From Alcanivorax sp. 24 (GTDB lineage: Bacteria; Pseudomonadota; Gammaproteobacteria; Pseudomonadales; Alcanivoracaceae), in assembly GCF_004360225.1 (NCBI RefSeq), contig NZ_SNUA01000005.1:186001-250000 (forward strand): 64,000 nt of DNA. The letters are read 5' to 3'. This document shows positions 19,588 through 27,283 of the stretch, piece by piece. A program made the position numbers and the translations under genes. Under the pieces are notes generated by a model that worked only from the letters and a program-made list of their open reading frames with translations, ran no database searches and was not told the origin of the DNA. Every line of letters begins with the position of its first letter. Within the stretch, counting starts at the first letter, position 1.

Positions 19588-20886
19588 ATGAAACTGGAAA
19601 ACGCCTTTTTTGATCGCCGCATTCTGGTGATCTTTCTGCTGGGTATTGCCAGCGGCTTCCCCAAGGGCATGATCGTTTCCACCCTGTCCGCCTGGCTCAC
19701 CGACGAGGGATTGAGCCGCACCAGCCTGGGCCTGTTCGGTCTGGTCTCGCTGCCCTACGCGCTCAATTTTCTGTGGGCGCCGCTGGTGGACAGCTTCCGC
19801 CTGGGCCCGCTGGGGCGGGCGCTGGGCAAGCGCCGCGCCTGGATTCTGCTCAGCCAGATCGCGCTGGTGGGGCTGTTGATGCTGCTCTCCGTGTTCACCC
19901 CCAGCAAAGAGCTGCTGGCGGTGGGCGTTATCTGTCTGATCATCGCTTTTGTTTCCGCCACCCAGGACATCGCCATCGACGCCCTGCGGATCGAATCCGT
20001 GCCGGTGGACCAACAGGGTGCCGCCGCTTCCGCCGGCGTGGTGGGTTGGTTGCTGGGGAATCTACTGATCGCCGGCATCGCCCTGTGGCTGACCGCCTGG
20101 CTCGACAGCTGGAACCAGATTTACCTGGTGATGAGCAGCGCCATGCTGTTCGGCGTGGCCGGCTGCCTGATGGCACGGGAACCCGAGGACAGAGCCAGGG
20201 TGAGCGGACGCCCGGACGCCCCACCGGGCGAACGCATGGCACGCTGGCTGCAAAGCGCGGTCTTCGCGCCCTTTATCGAATTCTTCCGCCGCAACGGCAC
20301 ACAGATGGCCGTGGTGCTGCTGGGATTCATCTTTCTGTTCAAGATCGGCGAGGCGTTTCTCGGCACCATGTCGATCCGCTTCTACAACGAAATCGGCTAC
20401 CAATGGGCGGAGGTGTTCGCCTATGTGAAAACCGCCGGCATGGTGGCGTTGGGGGTAGGCAGCTTTCTCGGCGGCGCCATCAGCATCAAGCTGGGCGCCT
20501 CCCGGGGGCTGCTGGTGGCCGGCATCGCCATGGCTCTGACCAACCTGCTCTACGCCTGGCTGGCGGTAACCGGGCGAAACGACACCGTGCTGCTGACCTG
20601 CGTGATCCTCGACAACTTCACCGGCGGTGTGTCCACCATTGCCTTCGTCACCTACATCTCCGATCTGTGTAACCGGCAGTTCACCGCCACGCAGTACGCG
20701 CTGCTGGCGTCCCTGGGCAACCTGGGCCGCACCACCCTGGCCGCCGGCAGCGGTTGGATGGTGGATCTTCTCGGCGGCCGCTGGGAGGTGTTCTTTATAC
20801 TCACCGCGCTGATGGCGATACCGGGACTGCTGATTCTGATCTGGCTGATCCGCCATGGCGCCCGGCCGGAGGCGCGGCGACCATGA
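19588..20886 (+). CDS. ampG: AmpG-family muropeptide permease (MFS)
   Basis: 432 aa with about twelve hydrophobic helices. The N-terminal region resembles AmpG: GFPKGMIVSTLSAWLTDEGL, SLPYALNFLWAPLVDSF, GKRRAWILLSQ, then a DIAIDALRIE motif. AmpG proteins carry GlcNAc-anhydroMurNAc peptides from periplasm to cytoplasm for recycling. The cytoplasmic partner AmpD is encoded about 11 kb away in this window. The start follows the ATL stop without a gap, and the stop overlaps the next gene start as ATGA. Another PAT-family substrate cannot be excluded. Confidence 0.78.
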   Translation: MKLENAFFDRRILVIFLLGIASGFPKGMIVSTLSAWLTDEGLSRTSLGLFGLVSLPYALNFLWAPLVDSFRLGPLGRALGKRRAWILLSQIALVGLLMLLSVFTPSKELLAVGVICLIIAFVSATQDIAIDALRIESVPVDQQGAAASAGVVGWLLGNLLIAGIALWLTAWLDSWNQIYLVMSSAMLFGVAGCLMAREPEDRARVSGRPDAPPGERMARWLQSAVFAPFIEFFRRNGTQMAVVLLGFIFLFKIGEAFLGTMSIRFYNEIGYQWAEVFAYVKTAGMVALGVGSFLGGAISIKLGASRGLLVAGIAMALTNLLYAWLAVTGRNDTVLLTCVILDNFTGGVSTIAFVTYISDLCNRQFTATQYALLASLGNLGRTTLAAGSGWMVDLLGGRWEVFFILTALMAIPGLLILIWLIRHGARPEARRP

Positions 20887-21752
20887 GCACCTGGTACCTG
20901 CTCGGCGCCGGCAACATGGGCCTGCTGGCGGCGTACTACTTGCGCCAGGCCGGCGTTCCGGTGACCGTGCTGCGCCATGACACCGCAAGCCCGCTTCGCA
21001 GGAGACTCACCTTCGCCGACGGCAGGCCGCCGTGCGATCTGGTTCTGCCGGTGCTCTCGCCCGCCGCGCTGACCGAACCGCCCCGCCGCCTGGTGGTAGC
21101 CTGCAAGGCGCCCTACAGCGCCGCCGCCCTGGAGTCCGTGCCACTGACCGCCGATACCCAGGTGCTGCGACTGCAAAATGGCCTCGGCAGCCTTGATGGT
21201 CTGCTGCCAGAGGGCGTTCGATTGATCGAGGTGGTGACCACCTCGGCGGTGAAACAGGACGGGCCAGCACAACATCAGGTGGTGGCGGAGAACGAGACCT
21301 GGATGGGCGGTCATGATGTCGCTCCGGACTGGTTCGAGCAGCTGAGCGCGCACTGGCCGAACCTGAGCTGGCCGGCGGATTTCCAGCACCGACAATGGCA
21401 TAAACTGGTGGCCAACGCGGTGATCAACCCGCTCACCGCGCTCCACGACGTGGCCAACGGCCGGCTGTTGGAAGAGCGGGAGCTGCAACGCCAGGCCGAG
21501 GAATTGTGCCGGGAAGCCGACCAGTTGCTCACCGCTGTGGACCCGACCTGGCCCGGCGACTCCCTGCCCCGGGTGATGGCGGTGGCCAGCGCCACCGCGG
21601 GTAATACCTCGTCCATGCGCGCCGACGTCGGTAAAGGCGCCGTCACCGAAATCGAGGCCATCAACGGTTATTTACTGCGCCGGGCCGCCCCCTTGGGGCT
21701 GTCACTGCCGGCCCATGAGCGCATCGTCGCCACCCTGACTTCGCGGACGTGA
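20883..21752 (+). CDS. panE: 2-dehydropantoate 2-reductase-like NADPH oxidoreductase
   Basis: 289 aa from ATG at 20883, in a 4-base ATGA overlap with the AmpG stop; an earlier in-frame start would lie inside the permease gene. N-terminal Rossmann motif GAGNMGLLAAYYLRQAG, then VACKAPYSAAAL and LQNGLGSLDG, and a C-terminal helical domain containing KLVANAVINPLTALHDVANG with the conserved Lys and Asn pair. Ketopantoate reductase makes D-pantoate for coenzyme A. Paralogues with other substrates exist, so the specific reaction is probable, not proven. Followed by a REP-like pair. Confidence 0.82.
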   Translation: MSTWYLLGAGNMGLLAAYYLRQAGVPVTVLRHDTASPLRRRLTFADGRPPCDLVLPVLSPAALTEPPRRLVVACKAPYSAAALESVPLTADTQVLRLQNGLGSLDGLLPEGVRLIEVVTTSAVKQDGPAQHQVVAENETWMGGHDVAPDWFEQLSAHWPNLSWPADFQHRQWHKLVANAVINPLTALHDVANGRLLEERELQRQAEELCREADQLLTAVDPTWPGDSLPRVMAVASATAGNTSSMRADVGKGAVTEIEAINGYLLRRAAPLGLSLPAHERIVATLTSRT

Positions 21753-21770
21753 AATCAGAAGCCGCTACAA

Positions 21771-21868
21771 GGCTGCCGTGGGAAGCTGGCTTGCCAGCGA
21801 ATACGGTGTATGTGCTATCTCAGTCCCATTCACTGCCAAGGCAGCTTCCCACAGCGGCTTCGTAGTCG
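21771..21868. repeat. REP-like inverted pair, copy 2
   Basis: GTGGGAAGCTGGCTTGCCAG then CGAAT facing CACTGCCAAGGCAGC then TTCCCACAGCGGCTTCGTAG, between panE and the adenosyltransferase gene. Confidence 0.85.
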
Positions 21869-21938
21869 GGGCTGCACCCATGGTGGAATCCGGAGTACAT
21901 TCATGGGTTCCACGCCATATCACTGACTAGGAATCACC

Positions 21939-22508
21939 ATGCCTTCCCGCAAGGATGAAAAGACCCGCATCAACCGGGTCATCACCCGCACCGGCGACGA
22001 TGGCCATACCGGTCTCGCCGATGGCAGCCGGGTCGCCAAGGACCATCCCCGCATCGAGGCGCTCGGTAGCCTGGATGAACTCAATAGCGCCCTCGGCGTG
22101 TTGCGCGCGCATCCGCTTGATGAGGATCTGGACCGGCTGATCGAGAATCTGCAGCAATGGCTGTTCGATATCGGCGGTGAGCTGGCGATCCCCGACACCG
22201 TGACCCTGACCGACGCCGAGCTGGTGGAAATCGAATCCCAGGCCGACCTGATCAATGCCGAACTGCCACCACTGAAAGAGTTCGTACTCCCCGGCGGCAA
22301 CGCCGACGCGGCGTGGTGCCACCATTGCCGGACCGTGGCCCGGCGCGCCGAACGCCGGCTGGTGACCCTCGCCGACCAGGAGCAGGTCAACCCGGTCAGC
22401 CTGGCGATCCTCAATCGGCTCGGCGACCTGCTGTTCATCATGGCCCGTCTGATCAACCTGCGCGCGGAAACGCCTGAATCACAGTGGATACGGCGCGAGG
22501 ATCGCTGA
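21939..22508 (+). CDS. PduO-type cob(I)alamin adenosyltransferase
   Basis: 189 aa. The N-terminal ATP-binding motif TRTGDDGHTGL is diagnostic of the PduO type; further family stretches are IEALGSLDELNSALG, PGGNADAAWCHHCRTVARR AERR (split here by length) and LNRLGDLLFIMARLIN. It transfers adenosyl from ATP to Co(I) corrinoid, making coenzyme B12. Ribosome site AGGA 6 nt upstream. No cobalamin-biosynthesis gene or B12 riboswitch is visible nearby, so it probably serves salvaged cobalamin. The gene stands alone between repeats. Confidence 0.93.
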   Translation: MPSRKDEKTRINRVITRTGDDGHTGLADGSRVAKDHPRIEALGSLDELNSALGVLRAHPLDEDLDRLIENLQQWLFDIGGELAIPDTVTLTDAELVEIESQADLINAELPPLKEFVLPGGNADAAWCHHCRTVARRAERRLVTLADQEQVNPVSLAILNRLGDLLFIMARLINLRAETPESQWIRREDR

Positions 22509-22595
22509 CCGGACGCCGATAATGCAAAACCAGACCCCACGCCCTGGCAAGCACTAAAACGCTTTCTTATGGTTCATCGGGGTTTGGCGGGACAC

Positions 22596-22827
22596 GGCGC
22601 TTCAATCATGGGCACGGGTCTGTAACGGAAGGGGCTACTGCGCTGCTGTGGGAGCGTGCTTGCACGCGAATGGCCAACGGCTCAGGGCATTCGCGGCCAA
22701 GCGGAGCGCCGCCCGGGCCTCTTCCCACAGCGGCTTCGTAGCAGATCTGTGGGAGACCAGCTTGCTGGCGAATATAGCGGCTTGGTAGCCCCCTCCGTTA
22801 CAGACCCGTGCCCATGATTGAAGCGCC
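22596..22827. repeat. 232-bp palindromic element with 43-bp terminal inverted repeats
   Basis: Terminal arms 22596-22638 and 22785-22827 match as reverse complements at 42 of 43 positions. The interior (22639-22784) contains three REP-like words in both orientations (GCTGTGGGAGCGTGCTTGCA, TTCCCACAGCGGCTTCGTAG and TCTGTGGGAGACCAGCTTGC). It has no coding capacity. It looks like a MITE or BIME-type element in the 448-bp gap before the kinase gene; the rest of the gap shows nothing else. Confidence 0.88.
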
Positions 22828-22956
22828 GCAGCCCCGGGTTTTGACTTTAGCATCCGGCGTCCGGCCCCAACCATTTTGAAAGAATGTGCAAGTCGCTAGG
22901 GCGACACCTCCGGCGGCCTTACACTGGAGCGATTCTCCACGGCTCCCGCGAGCATC

Positions 22957-24333
22957 ATGGGCATACGCAACAAACTGTTCCTCACCTTTCTGGGTACTTT
23001 CCTGCTGCTGATCCTGGCGGCCAGCGGCTTCTATTACCTGTCGTTCGAGCAGAGTTTGTCCAAATATCTGGACGAGCGTCAGCAGGCCCAGGTGGAACGG
23101 CTGGCCGATCACCTGGCGGTGCTTTACGCACAGCGAGGCAGCTGGGACTTTCTGCTGCGCGACCCGCGACAGTTGGGGCGACTGTACTGGCTGGCCGGTG
23201 ACCGCAATCAGCCCGACCAGCGAAAAATCGACCGCGATGCCCATCGCCATCTGCAGTTGCTGACGGCCAACAAGCACCCTCTACTGGGCCCACCCGTGGC
23301 GCCCAAATTCCGCCGCCAGGTGGCGATTCGCATCGGCGACCAAGTGGTGGGCTGGCTGGTCTACCCGGACCAGGAAGCGATCCGCGACTCCATGGACCGC
23401 CGTTTCCAGGAACGGCAGCTGCGGTTCATGCTGTGGATGACGCTCATCGGTCTGGCGTTGTCGCTTCTGGTGTCCTGGCTGCTGGCCCGCCATTTCGTGG
23501 CGCCGATCACCGCCCTCAGCCGCCATACCCGGCAATTGCGCGAAGGCCACTACGAGGCCCGTCTGACCAGTCAGCGTCGTGATGAACTCGGCGAGCTGAT
23601 TCGCCATGTGGACAGTCTGGCGGAGCGCCTGGATCAGGGCCAGCAGGCCCGCCAGCGCTGGTTTTCCGACATCGCCCATGAGCTGCGCACGCCGTTGGCT
23701 GTGCTGCGTGGTGAATTGGAAGCAATCCAGGACGACGTCCGGCCCATGAACAAGGAAACCATCAGCACCCTGGAATCCGAGGTTCGCCATCTGACCCATC
23801 TGGTCAGTGATCTGCACGATCTGGCTCTGGCCGACGCCGGCAACCTGCGCTATCACTTTACCCGGGTGGACCTGGACGCCCTCTGCGAGGACGCCGTGGA
23901 CGCTGTGCGCCCGGCAATGCAGCGCCACGGCCTGACCGTGCTCACCACCCTGCCGCCGGCCACCCTTAGCGGCGACCCGGTACGCCTGCGGCAGTTGCTC
24001 GATAATCTGCTGCACAACAGCCTGAAATACACCGACCAAGGCGGCGAAGTGCAACTGGTTCTGGACGACGAGCAGGACCATTGGCGCCTGACTCTCAACG
24101 ACACCGCGCCGGGCGTGCCGGAGGATGCGTTGCCGAAACTGTTTGATCACCTGTTCAGGGTGGAGAGTTCGCGCAATCGCCGCACCGGCGGTGCCGGCCT
24201 TGGGCTGGCCATCTGTCAGCGCATCGTCGAAGCCCACGGCGGCACCATCACCGCCGGCCACAGCCCGCTGGGCGGCCTGCGTATCACCATTCGATTGCCC
24301 AAGGATCATCATGGCCCGCGTACTGATCGTTGA
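22957..24333 (+). CDS. baeS: BaeS-like sensor histidine kinase
   Basis: 458 aa. TM1 (about 7-30), a periplasmic sensor of about 130 residues, TM2 (about 160-180), a HAMP domain after WLLARHFVAPITALSRHTRQL, a HisKA domain with phospho-His in FSDIAHELRTPLAVLRGELE, and a HATPase with LLDNLLHNSLKYTDQGG and GGAGLGLAICQRIVEAHGG. It overlaps the response regulator start by 23 bases. With a Spy-like gene downstream this matches the BaeSR envelope-stress layout. The name is a best guess; a CpxA-type function is also possible. Confidence 0.85.
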   Translation: MGIRNKLFLTFLGTFLLLILAASGFYYLSFEQSLSKYLDERQQAQVERLADHLAVLYAQRGSWDFLLRDPRQLGRLYWLAGDRNQPDQRKIDRDAHRHLQLLTANKHPLLGPPVAPKFRRQVAIRIGDQVVGWLVYPDQEAIRDSMDRRFQERQLRFMLWMTLIGLALSLLVSWLLARHFVAPITALSRHTRQLREGHYEARLTSQRRDELGELIRHVDSLAERLDQGQQARQRWFSDIAHELRTPLAVLRGELEAIQDDVRPMNKETISTLESEVRHLTHLVSDLHDLALADAGNLRYHFTRVDLDALCEDAVDAVRPAMQRHGLTVLTTLPPATLSGDPVRLRQLLDNLLHNSLKYTDQGGEVQLVLDDEQDHWRLTLNDTAPGVPEDALPKLFDHLFRVESSRNRRTGGAGLGLAICQRIVEAHGGTITAGHSPLGGLRITIRLPKDHHGPRTDR

Positions 24334-25009
24334 AGACGAGCCCCGCCTGGCGCAACTACTGGCGGACTATCTGACCCACAGCCACTTCCAGGCGGACCAG
24401 ACCGCCAGTGTGCGCGAGGCGGAACGGCGTGTGCGTGAAGGGAATTACCAGGCGGTACTGCTGGATCTGATGCTACCCGATGGCGACGGCATGGAATTGT
24501 GCAAGAACATCCGCCGTTTTTCTCAAGTGCCGGTTCTGATGATCACCGCCCGGGTGGAAGAGGTGGATCGGTTATTGGGGCTGGAGATCGGCGCCGACGA
24601 CTACATTTGCAAACCGTTCAGTCCCCGTGAGGTGGTGGCGCGGGTCAAGGCGGTGTTGCGCCGCTCCATGGCCGCGGAGCAACACCCCGACGGCGGCCTG
24701 GAGCTGGACCGTCACCGTTTCGAGGCGGTCTATCAGAGTGCGCGGGTGGCGCTCACCGCCATCGAATTCGAGCTGCTGGCCACCCTGGCCAAACAGCCGG
24801 GCCGGATCTGGAGCCGCGATCAATTGATGGATGTGATCTACCCGGACCATCGGGTGGTTTCCGATCGCACCATTGACAGCCATATTCGCAAGCTGCGACG
24901 CAAACTGGGCGAAGGGCTGCCCGGCGGCCATGACTGGATCGGCAGTGTCTACGGTGTGGGTTACCGTCTTCAGGCCCAGCCGGAAGACGATCCCGATGAA
25001 GACGAATAA
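24311..25009 (+). CDS. baeR: BaeR-like OmpR-family response regulator
   Basis: 232 aa from ATG at 24311; the longer frame lies inside the kinase gene. Receiver domain ARVLIVEDEPRLAQLLADYL with the phospho-Asp in VLLDLMLPDGDG and Lys in DYICKPFSPREVVARV. The C-terminal OmpR-type winged helix includes FELLATLAKQPGRIWSR and RTIDSHIRKLRRKLGE. It is partner of the overlapping kinase. Direct repeats 11 bp apart before the spy-like gene are candidate binding sites. Confidence 0.9.
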   Translation: MARVLIVEDEPRLAQLLADYLTHSHFQADQTASVREAERRVREGNYQAVLLDLMLPDGDGMELCKNIRRFSQVPVLMITARVEEVDRLLGLEIGADDYICKPFSPREVVARVKAVLRRSMAAEQHPDGGLELDRHRFEAVYQSARVALTAIEFELLATLAKQPGRIWSRDQLMDVIYPDHRVVSDRTIDSHIRKLRRKLGEGLPGGHDWIGSVYGVGYRLQAQPEDDPDEDE

Positions 25010-25030
25010 GCGCGGGTTGTTCCACGGTTC

Positions 25031-25047
25031 CTGCACGCTCTCTGCAC
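25031..25047 (+). promoter_or_regulatory. Candidate response-regulator direct repeat before the spy-like gene
   Basis: CTGCAC at 25031-25036 and 25042-25047, spaced 11 bp, one helical turn. OmpR-family dimers bind such tandem half-sites. It lies 48 nt upstream of the start of the Spy-like gene and 22 nt after the regulator gene, supporting feedback control by the adjacent regulator (inference). Confidence 0.4.
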
Positions 25048-25094
25048 ATTTTTCTCCGACACTGGGTACATCGAAGTTCAACGGAGAAAGCATC

Positions 25095-25442
25095 ATGAAG
25101 AAAGCCCTACTGATCGCCCTCACCCTGGTCACCACCACCGCCTTCGCCGGCCCCGGCATGGGGCACGGCCCGAAGATGAAGTTCGATCCGGAGCAGCGCA
25201 TGGACCGCATGGCGGAAACCCTGGACCTGACCGACGCTCAACGCACCGAGATTGAGTCGATCTTCGAGCAACAGCACGAGAAAATGAAGACACTGCATGA
25301 CGAGACCCGCGAACGCGTGGACGCGGTGTTGACGGCGGAACAGCGGGACAAAGCGCAGGCTCTGCAGGAACAACGCAAGGAAAAGATGAAGGAGCGCATG
25401 GAACGGATGCAGCAACGTCTGGAACGGAAAAACGCGGAATAA
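25095..25442 (+). CDS. Spy/CpxP-family periplasmic chaperone-like protein
   Basis: 115 aa with a signal peptide (about 1-18, cut after AFA). The mature part is Met-, Lys- and Glu-rich and helical, with two LTxxQ motifs (LDLTDAQ and VLTAEQ), the Spy/CpxP hallmark. It probably protects or helps fold periplasmic proteins during envelope stress. Start ATG at 25095 has GGAGAAAG upstream; longer starts fall inside the regulator gene. Placement after a BaeSR-like pair fits a stress-output gene. The His/Met-rich N-terminus (GPGMGHGPKMKF) could also bind metal. Confidence 0.87.
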   Translation: MKKALLIALTLVTTTAFAGPGMGHGPKMKFDPEQRMDRMAETLDLTDAQRTEIESIFEQQHEKMKTLHDETRERVDAVLTAEQRDKAQALQEQRKEKMKERMERMQQRLERKNAE

Positions 25443-25462
25443 AACCCGACTGCGCTGAGATA

Positions 25463-25498
25463 ATTCGCGGCCAAGGCCGCTCCCACAGCGACTTCGCA
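25463..25498. repeat. REP-like single copy, copy 3
   Basis: ATTCGCGGCCAAGGCCGC then TCCCACAGCGACTTCG, one unpaired member of the dispersed family, between the convergent spy-like and aceF genes. Confidence 0.75.
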
Positions 25499-25542
25499 GA
25501 GTAGCAGTGGGGGCAGGTCAAATGGCCGCGATCTTTCTTTTA

Positions 25543-27246
25543 CTACAGCAACACTCTACGCAGATCCCCCAGCAGACTGCTCAGGTAGGTGGTAAAGCGC
25601 GCCGCGTCCGCACCGTCGATCACCCGGTGATCGTAGGACAGTGACAACGGCAGTGTCAGCCGGGGCTGGAACGCCTGGCCATCCCATACGGGCTTGGTGT
25701 CGGAACGGCTGACGCCGAGAATTGCCACCTCCGGCCAATTGACGATCGGGGTGAAGGCAGTCCCGCCGATGCCGCCCAGGGACGAGATGCTGAAACAGGC
25801 GCCCTTCATGTCCGCCGGCGTCAGCTTCCGATCCCTTGCCTTAGCCGCCAGTTCCGACATTTCCAGGGCAATCTCCTTGAGCCCTTTCTTGTCGGCGTCA
25901 CGCAATACCGGCACCACCAGACCATTGGGGGTGTCCACGGCGATGCCAATGTGTACGTAATCCTTCTGAATCAGCGCTTCGCCGCCTTTCTCCAGAGAGC
26001 TGTTGAATTTGGGGAAGGCCCGCAGTGCGTTGGCACAGGCCTTCACCAGGAACGCCAGCATGGTGAGTTTGACGCCTTCCTTCTCCAGCAGCTTGTTCTG
26101 GCTCTTGCGGAACGCTTCCAGTTCGGTGATATCGGCGTCATCGAACTGGGTAACGTGCGGAATGGTGATCCAACTGCGGTGCAGGTTGCGGGCCGCCACC
26201 TTGCGCAGCTTGTTCAATTCCACCCGCTCCACCGGCCCGAATTCGCTGAAGTCGATGTCCGGCAGATCGTCCACCGGCGCCGCCACGCCCGCCCCGGCGG
26301 GCGCTTCCATGCGACGTTTCAAATATGCGTGGACGTCTTCCTTGAGAATCCGATCCTTGGGACCGGATCCTTCGACCAGCGCCAGATCCACACCGGTGTC
26401 ACGGGCCAGCTTGCGTACCGCCGGGCCGGCGTGCACCTGGGCGGATGGCTGACCGGAGGACGCGGAAGCGGCGGAACGCCCTTCTGCTTGTCTGGCCGGC
26501 GCCTGATCGGCCGGTTTTTGTGTCTGACCGGCACTTTTCGCCGGGCTGGATTCGGCTTTGGCCACGGCCTTGTCACCGCCGTCTTTCGCCGCCGCGTTAC
26601 CGTCGTCGCCGGACGCTTTCTTCGCCCCGCCGCCGCCGGCCCCATCCAGATCCATCAGCTGATCACCGGTACCGACCTTGTCACCCACCTTGACCCGCAA
26701 CCGGGCCACGGTGCCCGCCGCCGGTGAAGGAATGTCCAGGGACGCCTTGTCGGACTCCAGCACCACCAGGGTCTGCTCGGCCTCCACCTGATCCCCGTCC
26801 TGGACCGAAATCTCGATGATTTCAGCGCCTTCGATATCGCCCAGGTCGGGCACCGTCACGGTCTGGCTGCCGCCACCCGCCGCCTGTTCATCATCTTCGC
26901 TGTCGGCACCTTCGTCCGTACTGTTGCTCTCCTGCTCCGGCTCGGCTTCCTCGGCGCCCTTCCGGTCGGATTGTTCCTGCCCTGCCTCTTCAGCGTCACC
27001 GTCCCCGGCTTCCGCGTCCAGCTCCAGCAGCGGATCACCTTCCTTGACCTTGTCGCCCTGCTTGACCAGCAGACCAAGCACCTTGCCGCCTTTCGGCGCC
27101 GGCACTTCCACCGTCGCCTTGTCTGATTCCAACACCACGATGGTGTCTTCCGGGGCGATGGTATCGCCCTCTTTCACAGTCACTTCGATGACGTCCACAG
27201 GATCACTGCTGCCGACATCGGGGACTCGAATGGTTTCCTTGCTCAC
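25543..27246 (-). CDS. aceF: Pyruvate dehydrogenase E2, dihydrolipoamide acetyltransferase
   Basis: 567 aa from GTG at 27246 with AAGGAG upstream. Two lipoyl domains carry the lipoylated lysines at about 43 (ESDKATVEVP) and 167 (ESDKASLDIP). They are separated by an acidic linker and followed by an Ala/Pro/Lys-rich linker, a peripheral-subunit-binding domain (about 272-310) and the trimer-forming catalytic domain ending with HRVIDGADAARF (HxxxDG). It transfers the acetyl group to CoA in the pyruvate dehydrogenase complex. It follows aceE by 37 nt. No lpd gene follows, so E3 is encoded elsewhere. Confidence 0.97.
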   Translation of the reverse strand: MSKETIRVPDVGSSDPVDVIEVTVKEGDTIAPEDTIVVLESDKATVEVPAPKGGKVLGLLVKQGDKVKEGDPLLELDAEAGDGDAEEAGQEQSDRKGAEEAEPEQESNSTDEGADSEDDEQAAGGGSQTVTVPDLGDIEGAEIIEISVQDGDQVEAEQTLVVLESDKASLDIPSPAAGTVARLRVKVGDKVGTGDQLMDLDGAGGGGAKKASGDDGNAAAKDGGDKAVAKAESSPAKSAGQTQKPADQAPARQAEGRSAASASSGQPSAQVHAGPAVRKLARDTGVDLALVEGSGPKDRILKEDVHAYLKRRMEAPAGAGVAAPVDDLPDIDFSEFGPVERVELNKLRKVAARNLHRSWITIPHVTQFDDADITELEAFRKSQNKLLEKEGVKLTMLAFLVKACANALRAFPKFNSSLEKGGEALIQKDYVHIGIAVDTPNGLVVPVLRDADKKGLKEIALEMSELAAKARDRKLTPADMKGACFSISSLGGIGGTAFTPIVNWPEVAILGVSRSDTKPVWDGQAFQPRLTLPLSLSYDHRVIDGADAARFTTYLSSLLGDLRRVLL

Positions 27247-27283
27247 GCGTTGCTCCTTCTTGTGGAAGAAGAGTGGAAAATCA

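Noticed and set aside
18903..19613. 236-codon plus-strand frame over the groES-ATL gap
   Set aside because: It runs through a REP-like pair and the ATL gene in another frame.
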